Source: Papio anubis (lineage: Eukaryota > Chordata > Mammalia > Primates > Cercopithecidae). Taken from it: a stretch of 64,000 bases of DNA. Position 1 is the stretch's first letter; every line of letters starts with the position of its first letter. The position numbers and the translations under genes were made by a program. The stretch lies in assembly GCF_008728515.1 (NCBI RefSeq), contig NC_044981.1, positions 96,628,426-96,692,425 of the forward strand, in the 5' to 3' direction. The notes under the pieces are model-generated. The model had not been told where the DNA came from. It saw only the letters and a list, made by a program, of their open reading frames with translations, and did not search any database. Positions 48,430-59,400 of the stretch are shown here, in pieces.

Positions 48430-49730
48430 CTCATCTCTGGCCCCGTGCCTTGGAATGGAGCAGCTGCCCTAGTACTGGAGAGACCCGCCGCCTCTGCGGG
48501 GGAGGCAGCTTCCAGTGCCCCTTCCATCCCCCACGCTTGGCGTGGCTAGGCGCCGGCAGCCGCCAGGCGCCTCCGCCGCGGCGCTATGGCAACGGCGGAG
48601 CCCGCCCAGGCGGCCACCCCAGCCCCCCTTCCCGGCTAGTGGAGGCTCTGTGTTACCCTTCCTCTTGCTCCCACTAGGACTGTGATTCGATCCAGAGTCC
48701 TCCTGTCACCTCCTGTGAGGCTAGGGGCAGCCCCCGCTTAGAGTGCTGAACCCTTGCCACATCCCTAGCCTCCCCCGCCAATCTTCAGCGTGCGCAGCCC
48801 TCTTCCCCGCGCTTCCCTCTCCCTCTCTGTGTGGCACACACAATAAAACACACATACACACACACATTCTCTTACACACACTCAAACATAGATACACGCG
48901 CGCGCGCGCACCAAGACACATGCGCCCCCAGATGCAAGCCTCAGACTTTGGCACAGTGACGTCTCTCTAGTGCTCAAGAAAACTTTACAGTTACACCCAG
49001 GAGCGCCTCTGTCCTGTTTTCCCCTTAATCTCTAGCCCCAGCCGACTCCCGCTTGACTGCACGGGCTGGCCTGCTCCCCTGCAGCCGCTCAGCAAACATC
49101 TCTGAGAAAAGGTATTACGGATCGCCGACCCTAGGGTGCTGCCCCGAGGCCCTGTGGCAGCGACCTGAGGGTCAGCCAAGGGTCACCTCTAGGCAGGCGG
49201 GAGAGCCCCTGGCAGTGAGTCTTGGTTGTTACCCCGCCTTTGATCCTGTGCTGGGACAACTAGGGTTTTCCTGAGTGCCCACCCGGCGGGCAAGGTGCAT
49301 TTTAGAGAGTAAGTTCTCCTGCCCTAGGTCGAGCCAGATGTTCTCTGGCCGGCTTTTCTGGGCGCAGAGCCTGCGACACTCCCAGGCAGGCGTCTCCAGA
49401 GCGCTGGCCCAGCGGGCACAGGGCATCCAGCGCGTCCCAGCGTATGTAAATGAGGCATCTTTGTTTCTCCGCAGCTGCGTCCCGGCCTCGCCCGCCGCTG
49501 GATAGGGTGAAGGCGGGACTCTTCCGTCCGCGGGGGTGTGACTAATTCGGCCTCTAAGCCGAACTGCGGCAGCGGAGGTACTTGAACCTTTCTTTTGTTA
49601 CTTTAGTCGCTCCTTCTCTTCCCGGGATGCACTGACCGACCCCTGCACCTACGGAAGTGCGAGGAAGCTCAGAAGCCTGCTCCGGCTGTGTGCTTTGCTG
49701 GGCTGGCCTTGGGTTCACCGTTCAGGAGCC
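48430..49730. promoter_or_regulatory. Intronic CpG-rich block without a recognised exon
   Basis: A third GC-rich segment, densest at 48480-48620 (CCGCCGCGGCGC) and 49270-49560 (CCGTCCGCGGGGG). An RFX-like half-site GCTATGGCAAC is at 48583-48593. Some frames are long (146 codons at 48237-48677), but this is expected in GC-rich DNA and no domain is recognisable. It could be an alternative GRIK2 promoter, a promoter for a non-coding RNA, or an enhancer. Confidence 0.45.
48834..48911. repeat. CA-rich tract ending in (CG)n
   Basis: CA units with interruptions run into ACACGCGCGCGCGCGCAC at 48894-48911, an alternating purine-pyrimidine stretch with potential to form Z-DNA. Confidence 0.9.
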
Positions 49731-51479
49731 CTCGCATGTTTAAACATCTTCTTTAAGAAATCATTCCCCAAGCTATCACTTGTTTCCGATCTTCGAGGTC
49801 AGGTTGTCATTCGAAATCTTCATCTGAACTGGAGTTTACAGCTCCAGTAGCAAAGACATCAACCCAAGCTTAGACTCCTGGGCACCATCTCCAAGGTTTT
49901 CTTTCCGAATTGCTGAGTATGTGGTAGGCCATGTCTTCCCTTAAACAAGCCGGTGGAACTGCTGTCTTAAAGGTTTCCCAGCAGAAGTCTTCCCTCCCAG
50001 ACGCGCTGGGGTCTCTTTGGCATTGCGCACTGACCACCTGTTTGTGGGACAGCACACAGTCACCTCCTTGTGTACACGCAGAAGGTGAATACTGCCAGTT
50101 TAAGGGACCGCCTATACGTTGTTGGATAAAATCTACAACGTGAGGGAGAACAGAAAGGGTTCCTATGGAAATCCCGTTATTTTACGGGGCATACCATTTG
50201 CTCATAGATACAATAATTAGTAGCAGATGTACTGCAACATCGAAAAGTGAGAGTGAATTGACTGAGCTTACAAGCCGCCACTCTACAAATTCTTTGAAAG
50301 AGATTTTTCCTCCTTTGAGAGGTGAGGTGGGCGGGAGGGAGGAGTGGCCTTACATCTGGAAGCAGGAAAATTGACTCTTGGGAGGCGGGAATGGGGGAGT
50401 AATAGCGGCTACTATCTGCAACAGATAAAGCCCGAACACCTGCTTAGCTGAGCTGTGGAATGCAAGGGAGAGAAATCGTTCCAAGAATCGCCAACACAAC
50501 GACCACACTTTTAAAAAATCAGTTTTTCTCATAAGTTCTCACTTACTCTTAAAGCTTCAAAGAATAACTTGATGTGATCCATCAACAGAGGCACAATCAT
50601 TTCAGAAAATGACTTTGAAAAATGATCTTTTTGTCTTCTAGAAATTGCACGCTTTCTCTACCCAGATACATGAAACTCAACACATTTTCTGGCTTTGTGA
50701 GATTGTCTTTCAGAAGCGAGCATGGTTTATATGTCAGTAGACATTTCTTCAGACTAGCTTTGCTTTTTGGATTAATGCAAGTGATCATTACAGTGTGTTC
50801 ATTCCTTGAATTCTCAAATGACACTCTTTCAACATTTACTCAGCACAAGAAAGTTAATGTGAACGCCTCTCACACGAAGAAGGAAAATACCATAGATCAA
50901 AAGATGGTGTATCATTGATTATCAGAACCTTTTCAAGTTTGCTCACCATTACATAAAGTGTTGTCTATGATAACAATGACATAATCTTTCATACCATTTA
51001 GTTATCATAATTTCTGATAAAGAAAATGCCTTGCTCTTTTGTGGTAGAAATTTAACGTTCAGTGAGAGAAATTACTTAACTTTGTCCTTCAGTTCTTAAG
51101 ATTTGACTTTGTTATGGTAGCCCCAGTTACATTTATTGGCTGGAAATTGTCAATGCACATTTTTGCACATCAGAGTAGAAAGTAGTTTACTGTCTTTAAA
51201 ATGTAACATACTTAAATTATTAATCTACTGCATGCATAATACTTAGGGCTTGCAGCAGATCCTTGATTTTCCTCAGTAGCATGGTATGATATATTGAAAT
51301 TTAAGTGTTGATTGTTTTTCATTTGAGTAGTGAAGATTTATCTTCAAAGGGCTTTCAATTTGTAGTCCAGTTATCAAAGTGTTAGAAGTGCTTCAAATGA
51401 ATCTTCTACTCTAAATCTTAGCATGAAAAGTAAGGTCAGAAACCCCTGAAAGCGAAGGAAGTAGGTGCACATCATCATT

Positions 51480-51900
51480 ATTGACTAGTCTAGATTAAAC
51501 ACCAAAGAGGAAGATTTCAATCTGATAACGTCATAGGGCTTCCTGTTTTTCTTTGCTGCTTCTGCTGACAATTTTGTAAGGTAATTAAATTGGCTGATTG
51601 AAGTCACAGTGGTCATGGGGCGATAAAGACCATTTGGATTTAATGGAATTTAAAACAACAGAGCACTGAACACAACTCTTACAGAACAAGAATTTTAATG
51701 GCCCATTCAGGGTGCTGACTAAATAGAACGCCCTTAACAAGTTTAATTGAAAGGGCAAGGCAGATTAGCACTATATAGTCTTTATGGTTGAAGATTGTGG
51801 AATTAAAATTATCCCTTTAAAAGACTCATTAATGCATTATCAAGATTTAATGTAGATTAAATAAGCTTTCTTTAAATCTTTATCATATACTGTGAACCTA
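51480..51900. promoter_or_regulatory. Repeat-free, TAAT-rich intronic patch
   Basis: Dense homeodomain-like cores (GGTAATTAAATTGG, GACTCATTAATGCATTATC, GATTTAATGTAGATTAAAT) in a stretch with no transposon. This makes it a candidate enhancer. No conservation data are available here. Confidence 0.2.
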
Positions 51901-54304
51901 GGTTTAGGACCAAGTTTCAATAATAAAACATTTTTAAGAGCTCATTTAATAAATGGAATTATAGATCTTTCTCATTTGAAAAACAAAAGGCATTTAAAAT
52001 TATTTGAGCATATACAGTGTGTTGAAGGGTAAGTGTTGATGATAAATTCTCTGTGTTCTAAAACTGAAAGAAAATTTGACTTTTCTTTAAAATTTGATTA
52101 TTGATATTTTTTTCTTATAAAGAAAGCTAGGCAGTAGTAGAGAAACCACAGAGACAATAAAGGAATGTTCTCTTCCTACAGTTTCAATAGAGTAATAGGT
52201 ATTTGATCTATTTTAGGTTGTTTTTAAAATCCTGACCTTTTTTCTTACTGAAACTTCTATATTCAGATTGTTATACTTCAATGTATTCCAGTCCCTTCTG
52301 CCCCTGAAGAAAGGGTAGATCACTGCTTAACATTGGGAACATTGAAGTACAATCAGTCCCAAGGTGAAAGTCAAGTCTCAGTCACATATGAGATAATTCA
52401 CTCCACCTGTTTCTTGCCATGTGGCATTGCTTACTCAGAGTTGTCAGTTCCTTTGATATTTCTAGAAAAACGTGAAACCAATTTTTGTATAAAAATCTCC
52501 CAAATTTTATGTATGCAATTTTGAAAAATGTTGTTAAACTTCAGATTTGTAAACACCAAAAACATATAGCAGGTGAGGGGGGATGTGGTCCCATTTTTAC
52601 CCTCTGGCCCATTCACATTCCACAGTTCCTCTAAGGCACACCTGCTTCCCTCACATCTCTTTGATCACCAAATAAGTAAAGTTTATTTGTCTCTTACCTC
52701 ACACTCTTAAAGCCAACTATGTTATATTTTTGTATTTTTCAAAGTGACAGTTAGCTAACTGATAAAACTAATTTGTGGTAAAGGGAGTGGGAAGGTTAAA
52801 AGAGACTCAGCAAAAACTTTTCTGCAGGATTTTTTTTTTTTAATTTTTAATTTTACTTTTGCATTTGGGTTTTGATAATCCTCTTCAAAGATAGCAGCAT
52901 TCAAATATAGCATTTGGTTTTTAGGTTTCTGCTTATAGGTTAATTTAAACTCTTTATTTTCTTAACTAAAAACAATATTATTTTCTGGATTTAGTAGAAA
53001 GTTAGGTCACTAGAGAGCAGGGCCATTTGTGAAGATCTGAAAGGGTGGGGAGGTTATGTCTTTTAGTTATTTTTTCTACTGATACATGTACTTCTATCAG
53101 TCTTTCTTTTTGGTTAAGTATTGCCCTGTTCCATGGCCTTATTTTAAGACAAGTATATTCTGGAAGAGGAAACACATAGTCTCAAGACTGTAGAGTTAGG
53201 ATGAGTTTATTAGGATCGATCGATATTGTCTGTGACAGAGATGCTCAGATACGAAAGAAAATACTGGGTGCCTAAGGGAGTGCTGAGTGATTAGCACAGG
53301 TGTGGAAGGGAGGCTGAGAAAAGAGAGAAGTTAAATGACATTTGATACACAGTCTTTTTAAAATTTACTGCCAGACATCCCAATGCTTTGTAAATTGGTA
53401 TTTTGCTTGTAATAATCCAAATCTTTTAGTATAAGTGCTTATTTTAAATAAGATGTAAATTATATTCTTACATTGACACTTTCTCCAATCAAAATGATTT
53501 TTAATGCTTTTTACCTCCTTTTCAATCAATTAACTGCTTTTCTATTATTGAACTAAAGCAAGAATTTGGAAGATGTTGCCTCTAGCTCTCATTTCTGTCT
53601 CCAGCTCAGTCTCAGTCTAAGTCCTTGACCTAGCACAATGATAATATTGCTCAGCTAACATGATCAAAGAAACAAAACAAATATTAAAGAAGTGTTCTGC
53701 TTCTGAAATTTCAATATATTCATAGCTATTCGGTCTATTTTATGTTGTCATTTAATCCTTCCTTTCTTACCTCTCCCTTTACTTTCTGAAGCTTCCTGCA
53801 TTCAATTCATCATAGGTTTTAATGCATTCAGGTCCTTCCTTCCCCAGAAGAAATGAAATGGGAGCTCTCAAAATGAATGAAAACTATAGAATCCTGGATT
53901 ATCTAAACTAAAGGGGAATTCAAAGGTCACCACACTTAGAGTCCTAAGTTTAGAGGTGAATTGCCAAGGACAGTTAAATAGCTTGTTTTAAATTGCAATT
54001 AATGTCAGATTTTGTACTAAAACATGATTATCCTGGCTGCCAATCTAGTGATTTTTTTAACTGAATTTTGCTGTTTTTTTTTTTTTTTTTTTTCGGTGTA
54101 GCCTCTGACTCCCTGTGCTTTGAATCCATTTTAGAAATAATTCTGGCAGCTCCCCTAGAAGTGTGTCTACTTTGTTTTATTTGCCTTTTCTTTCCTAGTA
54201 CATTATCTCATAGATTATTGCTCTTTTCTCTTTTTTTTTTTCCTTAATGTGTAGCCCTATCAGCCTCTTGCATACCTGCTTACTTGTTCCTTGTCTCAGT
54301 GTCA

Positions 54305-54830
54305 AAGTTTTTGCTGCATCCATTCATTCAACAATATTAAAGTGAGCATATATTATGTGGCAGGCATTTGGAAAACAGAATTCTAAGACTTAGCTTCTGC
54401 TATTAAGGATTGTGTAATCCAATTAAAGAGAAAAGATATGTACATATTAAAGTATCAATTGTATGATACAGAAAATATATACAATAGTTGTTTAAAGGAG
54501 ATTATTATGGGCTTAAGTTTTTCCAGAATAGATGGGATTCTGGCTGGTGCCTGAAAACATTGTGTGATAGAAAGAAGGGGGAAATGTATCATTGGTGGAA
54601 TACTCAGCACAAGAAAAGGAATTTAGAAATAAATTAAGAAAATGAGTGTTGGGACAGATAATGGGCTAGCACTGTAGGGGCATAGATAAGGCCTTGATTT
54701 TTCAGAGCTTTAATATTTAGGTTACAGGGTTTAGACTCCTATGTGTAGCCACTGGAAAGCAATTGAAAATAGAGGATGGGCTTGACTTGGTCTGCAATAA
54801 GCAGTCAAATGATTTTGCAGTCTGTTGCTT
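54305..54830 (-). mobile_element. L2 LINE fragment, reverse orientation
   Basis: Reversed L2 order: CATTCATTCAACAATATTAA, TTATGTGGCAGGCATTTGG, then a long middle part, then GGCCTTGATTTTTCAGAGCT, AGCCACTGGAAAGCAATTGA and GGATGGGCTTGACTTGGTCT. Confidence 0.65.
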
Positions 54831-54943
54831 GCATTTTATGAAGAATAAGTGGATCTTCTTTCTCTTACTGAAATGAAAGCAAAAGGCACATCTTTGTCCT
54901 TGATCGCTGAAACCTTTAAGGTCTTGAGCTCAGATCAAAGATT

Positions 54944-55488
54944 ATATTAGTCAAAGTTCTCCAGAAAAATAGAAAACACACATATACACATGCAGCAGGG
55001 AGGAAGTAAGAGAGAGAGAGAGAAGACGAAGATGTGGATATTTATTATAAGTAATTGGCTTACCCTATTATGGTATTGTGGATGCTAGCAAGTCCTAAGA
55101 TCTGCAGTTGGAAAGCTAGAGACCCAGTGGTATAATTCTAGCCTGAAGACCAGCAGACTTGAGGTCCAGGAAGATTCAGTGTTTCATTTTGAACCCAAAG
55201 GCATGAAGAAAAAAGGAAAAATAAAACCCAGGCTTGAAAGCAGTGAGGCAGGAGGAATTCCCTTTTTTTCTTAGGAGGGTCAGTCTTTCCACTCTTTTCA
55301 GGCATTCAACTGAGTGGATGAAATCCACCCACATTACAGAGGACAATCTGCTTTGCTCCATCTACTGGTTTACTGATTCAGATGATGATTTCATACCAGC
55401 ACACCCTCACAGACACACCCAAATTGTTTGACCAAATGGCTGGGCACCCCAAGGCCTCATCAAGTTGACATATAAAATTAAACATCAC
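54944..55488 (-). mobile_element. Ancient LTR, reverse orientation
   Basis: Begins TATTAGTCAAAGTTCTCCAG, has a short GA run (55011-55021), then AATTGGCTTACCCTATTATG, ATTCAACTGAGTGGATGAAA, TCCACCCACATTACAGAGGA and CACCCTCACAGACACACCCA. It ends AAGTTGACATATAAAATTAA plus ACATCAC. Read in reverse, it runs from a TGTGATGGTTAAT-like start to a ...CTAATA end, the shape of a solo LTR. No internal genes. Exact family not named. Confidence 0.65.
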
Positions 55489-55715
55489 CCAGATAATTCC
55501 TAAGCAAAATTCTGAAAGGAAATAAAGGAATGTCTTCTTAAGACATGGCCAGATCAAATGATTAAACAAGGAAAAGTTACCAATTAATCTCAAGGAAAAT
55601 GCATTAGAGAACAATTTACAAGTACTGTATACTTCTTTGAGGGATACAGTAAATTGCCCTTAAGGAATTCTCAATGTTTTATGTTTAGTTCTAAGACATC
55701 TCTATTACCTGAAAC

Positions 55716-55718
<3 letters not shown>

Positions 55719-55756
<38 letters not shown>
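55719..55756. repeat. (GT)n microsatellite
   Basis: About 19 uninterrupted GT units in intron 2. Confidence 0.97.
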
Positions 55757-55758
<2 letters not shown>

Positions 55759-55802
55759 TTAATAAGTATAGATATCATTGCATTCATTTCTGCCTAATAG
55801 TG

Positions 55803-56157
55803 TTGTAGTCAGTGATGGACTGCATGTGCAACAATGATCCGATAAGATTATAATACCATATTTTTGCTGTATATTTTCTGTTTAGAAATGTTTAGATACA
55901 CAAATACTTACCATTGTGTTCTGATTACCTGTCATATCCACTAGAGTAACATACTATACAGGTTTGCAGCCTAGGAGCAATTGGCTATAACATATAGCCT
56001 AGGTATATAGTAGGCTATACCATTTAGGTTTGGTATAAGAACATTCTGGGTGTACTTATAAGGTAAGTACACTCTGTGATGTTCACACAATGATTAAATC
56101 ACCTAATGATGCATTTCTAAGACTGTATTCCCGTTGTTGAGCAACTCATGAATGTAT
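55803..56157 (+). mobile_element. Non-autonomous DNA transposon (MER type)
   Basis: Recognisable by GATAAGATTATAATACCATA, TTTAGATACACAAATACTTA, AGGTTTGCAGCCTAGGAGCA, ACATATAGCCTAGGTATATA and ATGATGCATTTCTAAGACTG. These form a common primate repeat whose ends resemble a GCATGACTG-type inverted terminus. No coding capacity. Family name not recalled with confidence. Confidence 0.65.
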
Positions 56158-57260
56158 ATACATAATATGTATATTGACTATTTTAAATCAAAATTTCAAA
56201 TAAATTGAATTAAAACGTAAGGCAATTTTAGAAGATTTATTTTTAGTAATATTTTCTAATTCTACACAAACTCAGGACCTTAGACCCTGAATTTAGTTGT
56301 TTGGATCATTAATTTTACTCTTGATTTTGTCATCTAATATTCCTAAGTTAGGAAAAATAAGTAAATCTTACTGGCCCTTGACTTTCCTTTCTGAAGAATG
56401 AGTATTATTTTCTACCTATTTAACTTCCAAGGATAATGGATAATGTTGAATTTAATAGGAAAATGTGTGGAGCTCTGAGTTTATTAGAAGAAAAGGCCTT
56501 TTGGAGTTGAAAATATAATTGTTTATTTACTGTGTATGTGTGGAATACAGTAATATTTATTATCACTCTTGAATATTGTATTTAACTTCTTAAACTGTGT
56601 ATATTTAAGAAAATCTGCTTTTCTAAATTAGTCATTAATGATCTTCCTTGAAATGTACTTAACTATTACAAATAGGTTGGTAAGGATTTATTAATTAATA
56701 GAACAAACTTCTGATTTGGTTGCTTGATAGAAGAGCAAGTCCGTAGTGTCTTTTTCTTCTTTAAACATCATGACTCTAATTGGTATTCTCAAATATATAC
56801 AATATGCAGAAGAAACAAACCAAAACTGAAAACAAATAATGAACAAATAAATCATGTCAAGTTTTGTGGTTTAATTTTCTTTCGCTTTTTCACAAGTGTA
56901 TTCTTCTAGTTTACCTACACAAGCATTTTCTGAAAAGTTGTGCTTGACTTTTATGTATACATCATTCTTTATGCATCTGTCTATGATGAACTTTTAGTTA
57001 TTTCAAGGTTTGCAAACATAGAAATAACTGTCTTTGATCCATTTGTGTTGATTCAGGAAAGTTTCATAAACGCTTGGATTTGCTACAGTTGTTTGAGATG
57101 GATATATGGGACTTTCCAGTTGTTATATTGCCTGCTTAGGCAATTTTTCAGGTGCTTACTTTTTAAGGTAGAACAGATTTTGATACCACCCCTAGACCAC
57201 TAACCTCAGCATTCCTCCTTAAGTGTCCTCTAAACCGACTTTAAAAAAAAATCTAGCCCA

Positions 57261-58501
57261 ACAGTGTAAAAGTGTTCCTATTTCTCCACATCCTCTCCAG
57301 CACTTGTTGTTTCCTGACTTTTTAATGATTGCCATTCTAACTGGTGTGAGATGGTATCTCGTTGTGGTTTTGATTTACATTTCTCTGATGGCCAGTGATG
57401 ACGAGCATTTTTTCATGTGTCTGTTGGCTGTATGCATGTCTTCTTTAGAGAAATGTCTGTTCATATCCTTTGCCCACTTTTTGATAGGGTTGTTTGTTTT
57501 TTTCCTCATAAATTTGTTTGAGTTCTTTGTAGGTTCTGGATATTAGCCCTTCGTCAGATGAGTAGATTGCAAAAATTTTCTCTCATTCTGTAGGTTGCCT
57601 GTTCACTCTGATGGTAGTTTCTTTTGCTGTGCAGAAGCTCTTTAGTTTAATTAGATCCCATTTATCAATTTTGGCTTTTGTTGCCGTTGCTTTTGGTGTT
57701 TTAGACATGAAGTCCTTGCCCATGCCTATATCCTGAATGGTATTACCTAGGTTTTCTTCTAGGGTTTTTATGGTTTTAGGTCTAACATTTAGGTCTCTAA
57801 TCCATCTTGAATTAATTTTCGTATAAGGAGTAAGGAAAGAATCCAGTTTCAGCTTTCTGCTTATGGCTTTTACACTGTTGGTGGGATTGTAAACTGGTTC
57901 AACCATTGTGGAAAACAGTAAGGCGATTCCTCAAGGATCTAGAACTAGAAATATATGACCCAGCCATCCCATTACTGGGTATATACCCAAAGGATTATAA
58001 ATCATACTGCTATAAAGACACATGCACACGTATGTTTATTGTGGCACTATTCACAATAGCAAAGACTTGGAATCAACCCAAATGTCCATCAGTGACAGAC
58101 TGGATTAAGAAAATGTGGCACATATACACCATGGAATACCATGCAGCTATAAAAAAGGATGAGTTTGTGTCCTTTGTAGGGACATGGATGCAGCTGGAAA
58201 CCATCATTCTCAGCCAACTATCTCAAGAACAGAAAACCAAACACCGCATGTTCTCACTCGTAGGTGGGAATTGAACAATGAAATCACTTGGACTCTGGAA
58301 GGGGAACATCACACACCGGGGCCTATTATGGGGATGGGGGAGGGGGGAGGGATTGCATTGGGAGTTATACCTGATGTAAATGACGAGTTGATGGGTGCTG
58401 ATGAGTTGATGGGTGCAACACACTAACATGGCACAAGTATACATATGTAACAATCCTGCATGTTGTGCACATGTACCCTAGAACTTAAAGTATATATATA
58501 T
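57261..58501 (+). mobile_element. Twin-primed (5'-inverted) L1PA insertion
   Basis: A 3'-truncated-from-5' young L1 in two opposed pieces. 57261-57866 is ORF2 sequence in reverse orientation; its minus-strand frame reads FLTPYTKINSRWIRDLNVRP and continues as L1 ORF2p. 57867-58501 is the forward ORF2 C-terminus (MWKTVRRFLKDLELEIYDPA onward) plus 3' UTR and poly-A. CTTTTACACTGTTG is present at both break ends. An 18-bp target duplication AAAAAAAAATCTAGCCCA flanks it at 57243-57260 and 58502-58519. The inverted head is the classic outcome of twin priming. Both reading frames are fragments, so it cannot encode a working ORF2 protein. Confidence 0.95.
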
Positions 58502-58689
58502 AAAAAAAAATCTAGCCCAGTGTTGGGGGATCAGCATAGAAGTGTCTAGGGAGAGATAAGAGAGAACAACCTACACGCCCTCAACCAGTGGTACCACACC
58601 AGAGAATCCACAGGATCATTTGAAAAGGTGTATTGAACTTAAATACAATTTTATATTTGAAAAATTTAAAAATTATAAACTTCAAAGTA

Positions 58690-58785
58690 TAAATACTCTG
58701 TACACAAAAATCCTGGTGACATGTAATTTACCTGTATTACAAACCTGTACATGTACCCCTGAACCTAAAGTCAAACTTAAAAAAA
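58690..58785 (+). mobile_element. Older L1 3' terminal fragment
   Basis: GGTGACATGTAATTTACCTG, TATTACAAACCTGTACATGT and ACCCCTGAACCTAAAGTCAA plus an A-rich tail resemble the terminal 3' UTR of L1PB/L1MA. The upstream boundary is unclear. Confidence 0.6.
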
Positions 58786-59312
58786 TGTAAAGCTTGTTGG
58801 AAAAATTGCCTGGCTGTTGAAGATACTTAGTTTTCAATCAGTAATTTGCCACTGTCAAGGGTAAGGTGCAGGAGAGGCAGTCTCAAGATTTTCCTGTTTA
58901 TCTGAAGGGGAACTAGACTAACCATAGTTTGAAAAACAATCTCGTAGCTTAAGCTTAAGTCTAGTTTTTGTGTTTCTGGAAATAGCCTTCCCATGATGCA
59001 GAGCGGATGTTGGAATATGTGAAAAATATTTTTGAATTTTTGCCTCCAATAGGTGAAGACCAGTGTCCCATTCTTTCATCTTTCCCTAAGGATTCTGGGT
59101 TGATTGCTCACGAAGGCTTCCTGGAGATTAGGGGTGATGTTCCAATTATTCATCCTCACCTTGTTCCTTTAAATTTATTTCTCTTTCTTTTGCTCTTCCA
59201 TACATCAACTGTCTTTCAAAATCTAATTCAAGTTTTGCCTCCTGCAATGATATGTTTTAGATAGGCATTCTGCAGAATAAATTCAAACATTGACAAGATA
59301 ATTTGATCTGAT

Positions 59313-59400
59313 CAGTGGTTCTCAAACTTTATATCAGAGGGAAGGGGCTTTACATAATTTAAATGTCTGGTCCGAAAACCTAGAAATTCTGTAGTTTAAT
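59313..59400 (+). mobile_element. MER5-type (hAT-Charlie) fragment
   Basis: Starts with CAGTGGTTCTCAAACTTTAT, the terminal inverted repeat of MER5 elements, then decays. The opposite terminus was not found. Confidence 0.5.

Noticed and set aside
48237..48677. 146-codon + strand frame
   Set aside because: It runs through a CpG-rich block and gains Pro/Arg/Gly-rich sequence from composition. No recognisable domain or splice context.
57583..58274. Two L1 ORF2 frames considered as a possible functional gene
   Set aside because: They are fragments of one 5'-inverted, truncated L1 and lie in opposite orientation; no endonuclease or reverse transcriptase core is present.
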